DNA from: Caldisphaera sp.
GTDB lineage: Archaea; Thermoproteota; Thermoprotei_A; Sulfolobales; Acidilobaceae
Reading direction: 5' to 3'
Length of the DNA: 64,000 nt
NCBI RefSeq assembly: GCF_023256325.1
Contig: NZ_JAGDXI010000044.1
Location: 1 to 64,000 of the forward strand
The position numbers and the translations under genes are program-made. The notes under the pieces were generated by a model. That model saw nothing but the letters and a program-made list of their open reading frames with translations, ran no database searches and was not told the origin of the DNA. Positions 18,412 through 28,187 of this stretch are shown here, one piece after another. The stretch's first letter is position 1. Each line of letters begins with the position of its first letter.

Positions 18412-19569
18412 TTATTCAATCCAATCCTGAGTCTGAATTTTTTCAGGAATATATTGAAATGCTAAAAACTTTAATCCTTTGCTTGCCATAGCTTCTATTT
18501 CTAGTTTTGCTTTTTTATCCATAAACATATCTATTTCTCTTTTCCAAAGCTTTGAATGGAACCATGAATACTTCATTAACTCTTTAGCCCTTTTTATGTC
18601 AACATCTTTAGCCTTTATTATAAAATTCCTTCTTTCTTCGTCGTTCAAATATGCCTTTTTTGTCCCATAACCAAATATGTCGCTCATTGATACTCCCAAA
18701 AATTTTGCTTTCGGTGTAGCTAATCTTTCACTTTCATAACTTAACTGTATACTACCTACCTTAAACACGCTATAAATATACCACCCATAAGGATCTGAAT
18801 CAGTTAATATATATACAGGTAATTTTAGCTCATCGTGAAGCCTTCTAACAAACCTTCTAGTGGCTCTATCAGGCTGACCTGCACCTGTAACTAAGAGAGC
18901 CTTATACTTTTGCCAGAAACCTGCCCTATGAAGTTGTTGAAATACTGCATCTTTCTCTACAACTAAAACTAATTCAGCATCATAATCTAAAAACTCTATT
19001 AAATCTGGTGTTGATTCTATAGCATAAGCCCCATGACCTAATTTAGATAAATCTATAATATCATTACCGCTCCTTATTCTCATATTTCCTACAACTTTTC
19101 CTTTTTCTTTACTTAATATTAGCATATCTTCCCTCAATAATCCTGTCATAACCTCTACGTCTCTTATAGATGCATCGCTTTCTGATTGTTCTTCCCATGT
19201 ATTTTCTTCTTTGATCTTTCCATTCAAATCCTTAAACAATATTGTGTGCTTGCCTCTATAGTATAGATCTCTTATTGTTGGGTATTCGTTTTCAACCAAT
19301 GCTTGATAAATAATTGAAGCCATTAATAACGTTTGCATAAATTTCTTTGTTTCATTCATATTTAAGAAGTTCCTCTCTATTTTCCTTATACCAAGCTTCA
19401 AAATGCCTTTACTAGGGTCAAAAACGGTGTTAGCTAAAGTTCTCATTGGTATTTCTAATTTAGGTGGACTACCTTTTTCTATACTTTCAGATAATTCACT
19501 GAATTTCTTGTGAAATATTTCAGCTACTTTTTTTCTAGCTGCTATATCAATTTTGTCTATATGAGACAT
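18412..19569 (-). CDS. top6A: DNA topoisomerase VI subunit A (Spo11-like)
   Basis: The DNA-cleaving subunit of type IIB topoisomerase VI. The 5Y-CAP domain carries the catalytic tyrosine region PTIRDLYYRGKHT near residue 100. The Toprim domain has LVVEKDAVFQQL near 205 and the metal-binding ILTDSDPYGWYI near 255. Length is 385 aa, normal for archaea. It lies 13 nt downstream of top6B on the same strand, so the A2B2 enzyme is made from one operon. Confidence 0.96.
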   Translation of the reverse strand: MSHIDKIDIAARKKVAEIFHKKFSELSESIEKGSPPKLEIPMRTLANTVFDPSKGILKLGIRKIERNFLNMNETKKFMQTLLMASIIYQALVENEYPTIRDLYYRGKHTILFKDLNGKIKEENTWEEQSESDASIRDVEVMTGLLREDMLILSKEKGKVVGNMRIRSGNDIIDLSKLGHGAYAIESTPDLIEFLDYDAELVLVVEKDAVFQQLHRAGFWQKYKALLVTGAGQPDRATRRFVRRLHDELKLPVYILTDSDPYGWYIYSVFKVGSIQLSYESERLATPKAKFLGVSMSDIFGYGTKKAYLNDEERRNFIIKAKDVDIKRAKELMKYSWFHSKLWKREIDMFMDKKAKLEIEAMASKGLKFLAFQYIPEKIQTQDWIE

Positions 19570-19582
19570 TCTTTTTTACACC

Positions 19583-21259
19583 TCATTGTTCTAATTTAAC
19601 ATTTGCTATAACAGATCTAACTATCTTTTCTGGATCTTCTTCTTTTCCATCAATTTTAGGCAATTCTATAGATTTTGACACTATTTTTACAAGTTTTTCA
19701 ATAATTTTCTCATTATTATTTTTCCCGTCAGTACCCCATTTATCCGGGGGAATTGATAATATGGATAAGCTTCTTGCAATTTCTGGAATATATTTTGATA
19801 TAGTTACTATTTTTTCTCTTAATGTACGTTCGCTGTTCTTTTTTGAAATATATAACCTTAAACTCCTTGCAATTTCTTGAACAGCATTTTTAATTTCACT
19901 TTCCAACTCTTGAACTTCACTAAGACTTTCTTTACCAACACCTTTATAAGGTACCTTTGTACTGGCAACGTGAACTAAAACAACTAATGGCATAGGCTCT
20001 TCAATATTATATAGCTTCCAGTTTATTGAGCTTACTACCTTATATGAAACATCTTCTCTCTCTTCATATAATAATGGAATTTTGTTAGCATATCTTAACA
20101 GCACGGGCTCCTCTGTAGGAATTATGTTACCTCCATAAGCAATTCCTGCCTCAACTATAAATGGGTGACCTTCATATGCCCTAGCCTGTCTTGTTATAGC
20201 CTTTACCCATTCAGCATTAAATAATCTCTTCAAACCTACTTCAATTAATTCTTCACCTATTGGACTTAGATAATCACTTCTTGGAGGTCTAAAGTTTTTG
20301 TACGTCCTTAATCCAGTAGCCACTACTTGCAAAAGTTTTGAGTTTCCTTTTTCAATAAGCATTTTAGGATTCATGTTTGGATCAATACCTATGCTTTCAA
20401 GAAACTTTCTTGCAGTTATTTCACCTATACTCTGAAATTCTTCTACCATAAATTCTAGCATTGTTTTTGTTTTTGTAAAAGAAACCATGGCTTTAAGTTG
20501 CTCTATATCAATGCCATGAGGGTGTGGCTTTGCTTCACTTGGAGGTTTTGGCATTTTTTTGGTAACCCTTGGAAAATAGTATATTTCATTTTCTGGGGTT
20601 TCAAAAATTATCTCAGCATAAGGAGCTATAAGTGCTGTTCTTTTTATGTATTCAATAATTTTTTGTTTTGCTCTTACCCAATCACCTTCTAATGTTAGAT
20701 AAACTTTTGTACCATGCCAATTACTTCTTTTAAGAAGTTGACCTTCTTCAATTATAACTGGCTCATTTTTCTTAATGTCTATTAGTAATTTTTTATAATA
20801 AATATTATCACTTGAATCTGTAGAAGATACAATAAAAACGGGTTGACCTGTTGTCATCTGAGAATACAATATTGCTGCTTTAACACCGAGGCCGTACATA
20901 CCCCTTGTTTGTCTAATTACATACTTACTACTATACAAAACTTTACCAAAAGCATTTGCTATCTCATTTGGAGGCACTCCAATACCATTATCTTCAACTG
21001 CGACCTCGTATTTAGCAGGCTTATCATCTGTAGCTGCCTCTACTTCTTTTATTGATATCTTAACCTCAGGCAATACATTATGACTGTCCGTTGCATCTAA
21101 AGAATTTTCTACAAGTTCTCTAACAGTTTGATATATAGCTCTTGTTGGATTTGAAAAGCCCGCTAATTCTTTATTTTTGGCAAAAAACTCAGCTATACTC
21201 ATCTCTCTATATTTTTCTTGTGCTTTAATTCTTTCTTCCGATTCGGCCTCGGCGCTCAT
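19583..21259 (-). CDS. top6B: DNA topoisomerase VI subunit B
   Basis: The ATP-binding gate subunit of topoisomerase VI. The GHKL fold is clear: N-box [13 protein letters not shown] near residue 45, G1 VEDNGIGVP near 90 and G2 [11 protein letters not shown] near 120. The H2TH and transducer regions follow ([10 protein letters not shown] at about 430). Length is 558 aa from the ATG at 21259, chosen because GAGGTGG lies 5 nt upstream. The GTG three codons earlier is part of the ribosome-binding site. ATACC-7-GGTAT at 21299-21315 lies in its promoter region. Confidence 0.96.
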   Translation of the reverse strand: MSAEAESEERIKAQEKYREMSIAEFFAKNKELAGFSNPTRAIYQTVRELVENSLDATDSHNVLPEVKISIKEVEAATDDKPAKYEVAVEDNGIGVPPNEIANAFGKVLYSSKYVIRQTRGMYGLGVKAAILYSQMTTGQPVFIVSSTDSSDNIYYKKLLIDIKKNEPVIIEEGQLLKRSNWHGTKVYLTLEGDWVRAKQKIIEYIKRTALIAPYAEIIFETPENEIYYFPRVTKKMPKPPSEAKPHPHGIDIEQLKAMVSFTKTKTMLEFMVEEFQSIGEITARKFLESIGIDPNMNPKMLIEKGNSKLLQVVATGLRTYKNFRPPRSDYLSPIGEELIEVGLKRLFNAEWVKAITRQARAYEGHPFIVEAGIAYGGNIIPTEEPVLLRYANKIPLLYEEREDVSYKVVSSINWKLYNIEEPMPLVVLVHVASTKVPYKGVGKESLSEVQELESEIKNAVQEIARSLRLYISKKNSERTLREKIVTISKYIPEIARSLSILSIPPDKWGTDGKNNNEKIIEKLVKIVSKSIELPKIDGKEEDPEKIVRSVIANVKLEQ

Positions 21260-21361
21260 TTTTTCCACCTCTTAAATTCTTTTAACTTACCGGACTTAAT
21301 ACCAGTATAAGGTATATGACTAAGGTTTTAATAATTTAATAAAAAATTTATATTATAATTT

Positions 21362-22300
21362 TTAAAATACTTTAAGGATAGATGCAGCCAATATAGGTAA
21401 TGTTATGGTCGCATCTCCATAAACTATAGATTTTTTGGCCTTAGGTTTAATTTTTCCCCAGGTTATTGCTTCTCTTGGCATAGCTCCGCTTAGGCTTCCA
21501 TCCCATTCTGACGCTGTAGTTAAATAAACAACATAGTCTAATCCATTCCTAAATTGACTCCACCAAATAGCATGATGCTTGCTAATTCCTCCTCCAATAA
21601 TAAGTGCTGTAGCTTTTTCTTTCTCATCAAAAAATATATCAGAAAGTTTTTTCATATCTATGAAATAGTTTACCTTAAAATCTTTGTATTTTTGCGATTC
21701 CATAAACAAATCAGTACCGAAAGCTCCATCAGGCCAGCCAGGTACAAAGACATCTACGCCTGAGTTTCTCGAGGCCCTTAAGAAACTATTTTCATCGCTT
21801 ATCATGCTTCCTGCCAAATTCAAAAGCTCGTAAACCCCCCACTCATTTTTTATTTTAACTGCTTCTTTAACTAGTTTTTTAACAAACTCTTCTACTCTAA
21901 GACCATAATCATCAATTCGTATAAAGACATTTCCTAGCCTATGTATATTGTTTTTATAAAGATTTTCATCATCAGATTCAAAATATCCTTTAAAGTATAT
22001 GCCTCCATTAGATCTTGCTATATCGTGATCTAATGCGCCACACGTAGTTATGATTACGTTAAATGCTTTCTTTTCTATCAGTTGAGTTATAATACCCCTT
22101 AGACCTGTTGATATTAAATTACCAGTAAAAGTCAAAATCCTTACATTTGATTCCTTTAGACCTTCAGCTAATATATTTGCAGATTCGTAAATATGGCCAG
22201 CCATAAACCCATAGATGTCTCCATAAATCTCTATCAATTTTTCAACTGGCATGTTTGGATCTATTCTAACATCTTTAACTGGTTTAATTTCCATTTCCAT
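21362..22300 (-). CDS. dys: Deoxyhypusine synthase
   Basis: Transfers the aminobutyl group of spermidine to a lysine of aIF5A, the first step of hypusine formation. Motifs visible are TFTGNLISTGLRGI near residue 70, TTCGALDHDIAR near 95 (NAD and active-site region), GGGISKHHAIWW near 235 and SEWDGSLSGAMPREAITWGKIKPKAK near 270, where the active lysine follows the EAITWGK motif. Length is 312 aa from the ATG at 22300; an alternative ATG two codons later follows GTGATG closely. It is divergent from the pilin gene. Confidence 0.94.
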   Translation of the reverse strand: MEMEIKPVKDVRIDPNMPVEKLIEIYGDIYGFMAGHIYESANILAEGLKESNVRILTFTGNLISTGLRGIITQLIEKKAFNVIITTCGALDHDIARSNGGIYFKGYFESDDENLYKNNIHRLGNVFIRIDDYGLRVEEFVKKLVKEAVKIKNEWGVYELLNLAGSMISDENSFLRASRNSGVDVFVPGWPDGAFGTDLFMESQKYKDFKVNYFIDMKKLSDIFFDEKEKATALIIGGGISKHHAIWWSQFRNGLDYVVYLTTASEWDGSLSGAMPREAITWGKIKPKAKKSIVYGDATITLPILAASILKVF

Positions 22301-22366
22301 CACATTTTTACTAAATAGTATACATAAATAAAAGCTTAACACAAAAATCTTATTATGGGATTAAGT

Positions 22367-22376
22367 ACTATATAAG
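22367..22376 (+). promoter_or_regulatory. TATA box of pilin-like operon
   Basis: ACTATATAAG lies about 60 nt before the TTG start of the pilin-like gene, leaving a leader of roughly 40 nt that contains the GGTGA ribosome-binding site. Confidence 0.45.
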
Positions 22377-22435
22377 CATTTCTATATTGAAATGAAAATA
22401 ATTTTTAGCATAAAAGATCTATTTGGTGAATGAAC

Positions 22436-22873
22436 TTGAGAAAGAGAAGTCTGTCTAATTTAATTGGCACTGTTATTTTAATTAGCGCAACATTAATTGG
22501 AGGTGTTCTTGTTTACAATTATTTCCAAAAATCTTTAACTACAATGGAAAATATGGGACAAGGTGTAAATATAATGGCAAACTCACAGACAATTAGCAGC
22601 AATAGCCAAATTATATATATAAAAATTACAAACGATATGCAGAGTCAAATTAAAATAACCGGAATATATGGAATTTATCAAAATGGAACGCAAGAAAACA
22701 TAACACTATCGTCAAACAATATAGTTCCTGATGTAATAAATAAATATATTAATCCTGGTGAGTCAATATCATTTGTTGTTTATACGTCGTCTAGTTTGCA
22801 ATCAATATTTCTACAATATAACGATACACAATCAAACACAATTATGTCAACTCAACCAGTTAATCTAAAGTGA
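22436..22873 (+). CDS. Type IV pilin-like protein with class III signal
   Basis: A 145-aa secreted or surface protein. The N-terminus MRKRSLSNLIGTVILISATLIGGVLVYNYF is a short basic leader followed by the hydrophobic helix of archaeal type IV pilins and archaellins; cleavage is expected after the KRS segment. The rest is Ser/Asn/Thr/Gln-rich with beta-strand character and several N-glycosylation sequons (NIT, NDT). TTG 22436 has GGTGA 6 nt upstream, while the ORF-track ATG at 22430 abuts that site. The stop overlaps the next gene's upstream GTG, so it leads the operon with the secretion ATPase and TadC-like protein. Confidence 0.75.
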   Translation: MRKRSLSNLIGTVILISATLIGGVLVYNYFQKSLTTMENMGQGVNIMANSQTISSNSQIIYIKITNDMQSQIKITGIYGIYQNGTQENITLSSNNIVPDVINKYINPGESISFVVYTSSSLQSIFLQYNDTQSNTIMSTQPVNLK

Positions 22874-22878
22874 TTAAA

Positions 22879-24294
22879 TTGAGACTAGGCTTAGAAAAAG
22901 CCTTCAAAATAATTAAAAATAATAAAACCGAGGAAAAAGATACAAAAGAAAATTTTTATGAGCAGGAAGATAATCTTTTTAAAAATCCACCAAAATGGTC
23001 AGTTATTGCACAATATAAAATAGGCCCAGTTAATTATTATGTATATAGAGGGGAAGATAATCTAGTTCACCTTTACATAAATGAACCAAAAATAGAAATG
23101 AATATAGATTTACTGACAGGATTGAAAAAGGATACAAACGAAGAAGAAAGATATCTAATTAACAAATATAAAAGCGGTTATGGAAAAATCTATCCATTAA
23201 TTATTGACCCTCATATAGATGAAATATCATATAATGGATATACTAATAATATAAGCGCTATACACAAATTAGTTCCATCAAGATGGATCATGGTTGATAT
23301 AAAATTAGAAAAAGAAGAATCTGATTCCTTAGTTATTGAACTTGCTAGAAAAGCAAATAAAGTGGTTAGTCTTACTACCCCATATATAGAAGGTATAACA
23401 GATGATGGCAATAGGATATCTGTTTCGTTCCTTAATGAAATCTCCCATTTTGGCAGTAACTTTGTTCTAAGAAAATATCCAGAAAAGCCATTAACCATGT
23501 CTGATTTACTTGCATCCAAAGTGTTAAGCCCCATTATAGCGGCATATATATGGCTTTTGGCTGAGGCGCAGGGATTTTTGATAATATCTGGAAGCATGGG
23601 AAGCGGAAAGACGACTTTATTACAATCAATAGCAAGTCTTTTACCACCTTATAGCAAAATAATTACAATAGAAGATACCCCTGAACTAAAGTTAATCTCA
23701 CCAAATTGGGATTCTTTTATAACAAGGCCAAAACTTCCTGGTAGCGAAGTCGAAGAAATCAATATGGAAGACTTATTAAAATATGCATTAAGAAGAAGAG
23801 CAGATTATGTTATAGTAGGAGAAGTTAGAGGAAGAGAAGCAAAGGTGCTTGCGCAGGCTGCTACAAGTGGTTATGGAGCTATGACTACAATTCACTCAGA
23901 TTCTCCTGAAGGAGTAATATCAAGGCTTACCTTAGAACCAATAAAGTTGCCTTCCCTTTTCATAAAGTCAATTACAGCAATAATCCAAATAAGAACATTA
24001 CCTTCCTTAGGAGGAAAAGCAATAAGAAGGTTATATGAAATAGACGAAGTTGATGATGAGGAATTATTAAATATATACAAGCTAGGATATCAAACGAATG
24101 ATATAGATAATATTGTAAGAAAAAGCAAGAAACTAGAGATTGCAAGCAATAGACTTGGGTTCAATTATAATGAAATCTCTGAAGAAATGAAATCTAGAAT
24201 AGAATTTTTAGAAAATACAATAGGGAAAAGCCCTGAAGATTTCTATGTTTCTTTATCAAGATACTATGTAGAAAAATATGGAGATGTATTATGA
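22879..24294 (+). CDS. Type II/IV secretion ATPase (GspE/TadA/FlaI family)
   Basis: A hexameric motor ATPase for assembly of pilus-like filaments. The N-terminal domain (about 1-170) precedes the motor domain, which has Walker A SGSMGSGKTTLLQ near residue 235, the Asp box ITIEDTPELKL, Walker B RRADYVIVGEVRGREAKVL near 305, and the His box TTIHSDSP near 335. Length is 471 aa from TTG 22879, which follows GTGAT by 4 nt; the ORF-track GTG at 22870 overlaps the pilin stop. Archaellum ATPase FlaI is similar, but the pilin and TadC context without other archaellum genes favours a pilus. Confidence 0.9.
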   Translation: MRLGLEKAFKIIKNNKTEEKDTKENFYEQEDNLFKNPPKWSVIAQYKIGPVNYYVYRGEDNLVHLYINEPKIEMNIDLLTGLKKDTNEEERYLINKYKSGYGKIYPLIIDPHIDEISYNGYTNNISAIHKLVPSRWIMVDIKLEKEESDSLVIELARKANKVVSLTTPYIEGITDDGNRISVSFLNEISHFGSNFVLRKYPEKPLTMSDLLASKVLSPIIAAYIWLLAEAQGFLIISGSMGSGKTTLLQSIASLLPPYSKIITIEDTPELKLISPNWDSFITRPKLPGSEVEEINMEDLLKYALRRRADYVIVGEVRGREAKVLAQAATSGYGAMTTIHSDSPEGVISRLTLEPIKLPSLFIKSITAIIQIRTLPSLGGKAIRRLYEIDEVDDEELLNIYKLGYQTNDIDNIVRKSKKLEIASNRLGFNYNEISEEMKSRIEFLENTIGKSPEDFYVSLSRYYVEKYGDVL

Positions 24295-25673
24295 TAAGCA
24301 TGTATATTAAAAAGTTTGATTACTTAAAACTAGATATAAAAACCATAATTCTAATTAAAAAAGTAAGTAGACTACTTAAAATGATCTCTTTATTAATGTT
24401 TATTATTTTAATTTACCTAATAATAGTCCATAAATTTTTTATTGTTTCTTTGCTAAGTTTAATTTCAATATTATTTTTCTTTTCTGATTTTTGGATTCCA
24501 GAGATTTGGCTTAAGATTTTAAATAATGGGATCGAATATGAGTTACCATCTCTTTTAGCATTTCTAATACCATATGCCTCTACAACAAGAAACCTTATAG
24601 ATTTATTGCTAACTATGCCAGATTCCTTAAAATTAAAGTATATAAAGAAAGAAATTGAAAGACTTAAAATTATTTTGAATTTTACCCAAGATAGTAGAAA
24701 GGCATTATCCAAACTGGGTGAAACGACACCTAATTTAAGATTTAAGAGGCTTATTGTAGATTATGTTCAATCAGAATATATGGGAACTTCGAAAAATAAA
24801 ATTGCAATGCTATTATATAAGTATGCAATTTATGGAATAAGGGATGAATGGAAAAATTATATAGAGCTGGGTAAGGAATTTGTGGAAATCAGCATAGGGA
24901 TTATTTTATCAATAGGCGTATTGGCAATATTAATATTATTTAATGGATCAAACTTATTATTTATTGTATTAGTCTTCGGATTATTTTTCATTCCTTTAAT
25001 TTCAATCCTGCTGCTCTTATTGAGACCAAAAATAGGTGAGCCTCAAGATAACTATTTCGTTGAAATTTTATCCATAGTATTCCCATTAATCTCTTCTTTT
25101 CTCATATTAAAAAGCATGGTTTACTTTTCATTAATACCGCTTATAATAGGCTCTATAATATTAGAAGTTTATTATAGAGAAACAGAGAAAAAAATTGATA
25201 TAGCTTTATCAAATTTAAGAACAGCCTCGGAAAAAGCAAAGATTGGAAAAAGGTTTGATGTAGAGTTAAACAGGGCTAAAATATTAGCAAACAATATAAT
25301 TCAAGCTATTTTGGAATCAGAAAAAATAGCTGGAAAAATAGGAGTTAGCAATGCCATAGAAGGAATTAGACTAATAATTGAAGAATCTAGAAGACTATCA
25401 AACTCTATAAAAGCACAGTCAATCTTTATGATGTCGATTGCTATTATTTCTCCACTAATATCAATATTTGCCATTAATATTATTTCTAGTACTTTTCTCA
25501 ATTCATACCAATTCATACCAATTAACTATAACATGTTTTCTTTTTCAAAAATTATAATAGCATCCCTTTCTCCATTAACCGTTTTACCTATTTCAATATT
25601 ATATAGAGGTAAAATTCCAACACTTATACCAAGCTTACTATCTACATTGTTAGTTATATTATTACTCAGATAA
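24291..25673 (+). CDS. Type II secretion F / TadC-like membrane assembly protein
   Basis: The 460-aa membrane platform protein of a type IV filament system. Two blocks of hydrophobic segments (about 35-75 and 200-290) and a C-terminal pair (about 375-460) surround cytoplasmic helical regions such as FTQDSRKALSKLGETTPNLRFKRLIVDYVQSEY and the conserved-type KIAGKIGVSNAIEGIRLIIEESR. The ATG overlaps the ATPase stop (ATGA), showing translational coupling. A tandem AATTCATACC repeat near 25498-25520 encodes NSYQFIP and is probably trivial. The gene ends 12 nt inside the convergent endonuclease-subunit gene. Confidence 0.82.
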   Translation: MISMYIKKFDYLKLDIKTIILIKKVSRLLKMISLLMFIILIYLIIVHKFFIVSLLSLISILFFFSDFWIPEIWLKILNNGIEYELPSLLAFLIPYASTTRNLIDLLLTMPDSLKLKYIKKEIERLKIILNFTQDSRKALSKLGETTPNLRFKRLIVDYVQSEYMGTSKNKIAMLLYKYAIYGIRDEWKNYIELGKEFVEISIGIILSIGVLAILILFNGSNLLFIVLVFGLFFIPLISILLLLLRPKIGEPQDNYFVEILSIVFPLISSFLILKSMVYFSLIPLIIGSIILEVYYRETEKKIDIALSNLRTASEKAKIGKRFDVELNRAKILANNIIQAILESEKIAGKIGVSNAIEGIRLIIEESRRLSNSIKAQSIFMMSIAIISPLISIFAINIISSTFLNSYQFIPINYNMFSFSKIIIASLSPLTVLPISILYRGKIPTLIPSLLSTLLVILLLR

Positions 25674-26168
25674 TAAATTAAAATAAAATAACCTTGACTC
25701 ATAGTATGTTATTTCTCCATTTTTATCAACTATGGCTATAACTGGTATATGAGAATCTGCAACAGCTAAATTACTCCACTCTGCAATCTGAGAAGTAGTT
25801 ATCGAATTACCTTCCCCTAATACTAAAACCTCAAATTTCTTAAGGTTGGCTGTTTCAGAGATAAGAGTATTATCTCTTGAACCTTCCCAAACCCTTCTTC
25901 CTCTTCTCCTTAAATCAAAATAAACTAAAAATATATTTAAAGGTATTTTATAATATTTTATGATTTCTAGTGCTTTTTTCCAACTTGTTTGGCCATTCAT
26001 ATTTGCCCTCTCAATAGCAACTAAATATGAACCTTCTAAACTGCTTATATAATTATTTACCATTAAACCATTTTTTTCTAATTGCTCACAAAAATCTTTG
26101 TTATTACAAGCTTTTACTGATATTTTTCCTTTTTCTATTGCTAACTCTAAGTAGTTTTCTTTTGACAT
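25662..26168 (-). CDS. tRNA-splicing endonuclease, probable non-catalytic (structural) subunit
   Basis: A 168-aa protein with the EndA/Sen family signature YFDLRRRGRRVWEGSRDNTLI around residue 95, which corresponds to the YxDLRxRGxxVxxG motif. The catalytic His segment (HSxF/YLV) of active subunits is absent; instead SNLAVADSHIPVIAIVDKNGEITYYESR follows. Crenarchaeal splicing endonucleases are alpha2-beta2 with one inactive subunit, so this is probably the beta subunit. I start at the ATG at 26168, which has GAGGAAT just upstream and lies 2 nt after the DUF373 stop. The partner catalytic gene is not in the window. Confidence 0.65.
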   Translation of the reverse strand: MSKENYLELAIEKGKISVKACNNKDFCEQLEKNGLMVNNYISSLEGSYLVAIERANMNGQTSWKKALEIIKYYKIPLNIFLVYFDLRRRGRRVWEGSRDNTLISETANLKKFEVLVLGEGNSITTSQIAEWSNLAVADSHIPVIAIVDKNGEITYYESRLFYFNLLSE

Positions 26169-26169
26169 T

Positions 26170-27303
26170 TTATTCCTCTTCCCTCTTCGAACGCCTAAAA
26201 TATAAATAGTCAGCCAACTCAATTAAAGCTGCAACTCCAGCACCGGCAACACTATATAAAAGAAATCCACTCCCTATAAACAAATTAATTATTTCCGAAC
26301 CGGTAATTATTCCTACTTTTAATCCATAATTTTCTAATGTTACTCCCAACTGAGCAAATGCGAAGGCTAAAGAAATAATTATTGCTATTGATGCAGTTTC
26401 TTTCAATATATTTAAGTTACTTTTTGTTACCTTGTAAAATATTCTAGAAACAACTATATACAATGTAAATCCAGCAAGCAAAATTGGTATTGAATTAGCT
26501 ATTATGCTACCTGAAAATATTATGAGATTTTCTTTACTTATTGCTGAATAATATCCGGCAAGAACACTAGCCAAAATAGTTACCCCTAATATACCTATAC
26601 CTGCTATCTGAAAATGACTAGTTTCTCTTAAATATTTGGCAAACCTCGTTAATAGACTATAAGCTCTATCCTCTACATTAAATCCTTTTAATATTAAAAA
26701 TACTCCTAAAACAGCTAGTATAATTTTTAATGCCAAAAATATGTACCCAAATACAGATAATATACCAAATAAAGCAATTAATATGCCTGGTATACCTAAG
26801 AAATATTTTGAATATTTAGGATCATCTATAGCCTTTCTTATATATCTTGCTAGTAAGAAATAGCTTCCTTCTACACCTAGATGCTGTTCAACTATAACCC
26901 TTCTCAGACCTGCTATTGGTGCAAGCTCCCTTAATACCTCCGCTACCAAAAGCTCATCAGTACCATCACTTACCAAATAAAATTCCACATCTTTATTGCC
27001 AATTTTTTCTAGCAATTGTTTAACCCTATCTTTGATAAGGATTTGAGCTAACATGTTGTTTGTTGCATGACCCCCTACTATAGCTATCTCAGGATCATTG
27101 CTCGTTGTTTTTAAATTCTCATATAAATTAAGACCTGCAAATATAGCATTTGTGTCAGAATCTTCTGGCCTCTTTTCTGCAAAATCTATAGCAGCCTTCA
27201 TAACTTCATCTTTACCAAATATCAGAGACCTACCAGTAACGTTACCTATATCATCATCAATATCTATTATTAATATTATTGGTTTTTTAGTTTTTTCTTC
27301 CAC
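26170..27303 (-). CDS. DUF373 family membrane protein
   Basis: A 377-aa archaeal protein. The N-terminal soluble domain (about 1-165) contains IILIIDIDDDIG, AIVGGHATNN and FYLVSDGTDE, a pattern suggestive of a metal- or nucleotide-binding Rossmann-like fold. RRVIVEQHLGVEGSYFLLARYIRKA is a strong DUF373 signature. About six transmembrane segments follow (170-365), ending in a short basic-acidic tail. Function is unknown. It starts with GTG at 27303 with AAGGAT upstream, and its stop is directly joined to the splicing-endonuclease subunit gene, so the two are translationally linked. Confidence 0.82.
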   Translation of the reverse strand: MEEKTKKPIILIIDIDDDIGNVTGRSLIFGKDEVMKAAIDFAEKRPEDSDTNAIFAGLNLYENLKTTSNDPEIAIVGGHATNNMLAQILIKDRVKQLLEKIGNKDVEFYLVSDGTDELLVAEVLRELAPIAGLRRVIVEQHLGVEGSYFLLARYIRKAIDDPKYSKYFLGIPGILIALFGILSVFGYIFLALKIILAVLGVFLILKGFNVEDRAYSLLTRFAKYLRETSHFQIAGIGILGVTILASVLAGYYSAISKENLIIFSGSIIANSIPILLAGFTLYIVVSRIFYKVTKSNLNILKETASIAIIISLAFAFAQLGVTLENYGLKVGIITGSEIINLFIGSGFLLYSVAGAGVAALIELADYLYFRRSKREEE

Positions 27304-27399
27304 TATCCTTTGCCCAAAATATCTATATGAATTCTAAAATAATAATATTTTCTTTCATAATTTTAAGATTTATTATTAAAGCTATTTTATTTAACGCGA

Positions 27400-27407
27400 G
27401 TTTATAA
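27400..27407 (+). promoter_or_regulatory. TATA box of PDO gene
   Basis: GTTTATAA preceded by the purine-rich ACGCGA fits a BRE/TATA pair. It lies about 45 nt before the GTG start at 27450. Confidence 0.45.
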
Positions 27408-27449
27408 TCTCTGGTTTTTAGCTAATAGTATGCTGATAGGGTGAAAAAA

Positions 27450-28187
27450 GTGTCGGGAAAGTATTATGATTTAGATCTTGACGAATCATTTATAAATGAA
27501 CTAAGAGAAACTCTTGCATATATGGTAAATCCGGTAACAATTAGCGTATTTGTTGATGAAGAATGTGAAACATGCGAAGATACAATAAAACTAATAAATA
27601 CTATAGCAGATGCTTCACCTGTAAAAAATGGTAAAAAAATGATTGAAGTTAAAATATATAATAAATCAAATCAAGAAGATCTAAAGGAATTTCAAAAACA
27701 AGGAGTTGAAAGAGTTCCAGCAGTAACTCTCATAGGCGGGTTAATAAAGTATAGTGGAATACCTGCAGGAGAAGAAATAAGAGGATTTATTGAGACAATA
27801 ATGAGGATAAGCGAGAATGACTCAGGATTAGAAAAAGAAACGAGAGAAGAGCTTGCAAAACTAAAAGGTAATGTACATATAGAGACGGTTATAACTCCCT
27901 CATGCCCATATTGTCCTTACGCAGTGCTATTATCAAACATGTTTGCATATGAAGCATACAAACAAAATAATCCGAAAATACTATCTGAAACAGTAGAAGC
28001 TTATGAAAATATGGATATAGCAGAAAAATACGGAGTAATGAGCGTACCAGCAATAGCATTAAATGGCGTAGTATCTTTTGTGGGAGTTCCCTATGAAGAA
28101 GATTTCATAACGTATATAAAAGCAGCTGCAGAAAATAAACTAAAACAAATGGTTCCTAAAGAAGAAGGAGAAGCAACTGGAATCTAA
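27450..28187 (+). CDS. Protein disulfide oxidoreductase (PDO), tandem thioredoxin folds
   Basis: A 245-aa redox protein with two thioredoxin-like domains, each with a CxxC site: CETC near residue 34 and CPYC near 150. The cis-Pro motifs are RVPAVTL and SVPAIAL. This PDO class maintains disulfide bonds in the cytoplasm of hyperthermophiles, working with thioredoxin reductase. GGGTGA precedes GTG 27450 by 5 nt, so I prefer it to the GTG at 27441. A strong TATA box lies upstream. The 3' end overlaps the convergent unknown gene by 4 nt. Confidence 0.93.
   Translation: MSGKYYDLDLDESFINELRETLAYMVNPVTISVFVDEECETCEDTIKLINTIADASPVKNGKKMIEVKIYNKSNQEDLKEFQKQGVERVPAVTLIGGLIKYSGIPAGEEIRGFIETIMRISENDSGLEKETREELAKLKGNVHIETVITPSCPYCPYAVLLSNMFAYEAYKQNNPKILSETVEAYENMDIAEKYGVMSVPAIALNGVVSFVGVPYEEDFITYIKAAAENKLKQMVPKEEGEATGI

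Noticed and set aside
25498-25520. Tandem AATTCATACC repeat in the TadC-like gene
   Set aside because: In frame, encodes an ordinary extracellular-loop sequence, and only two copies exist.
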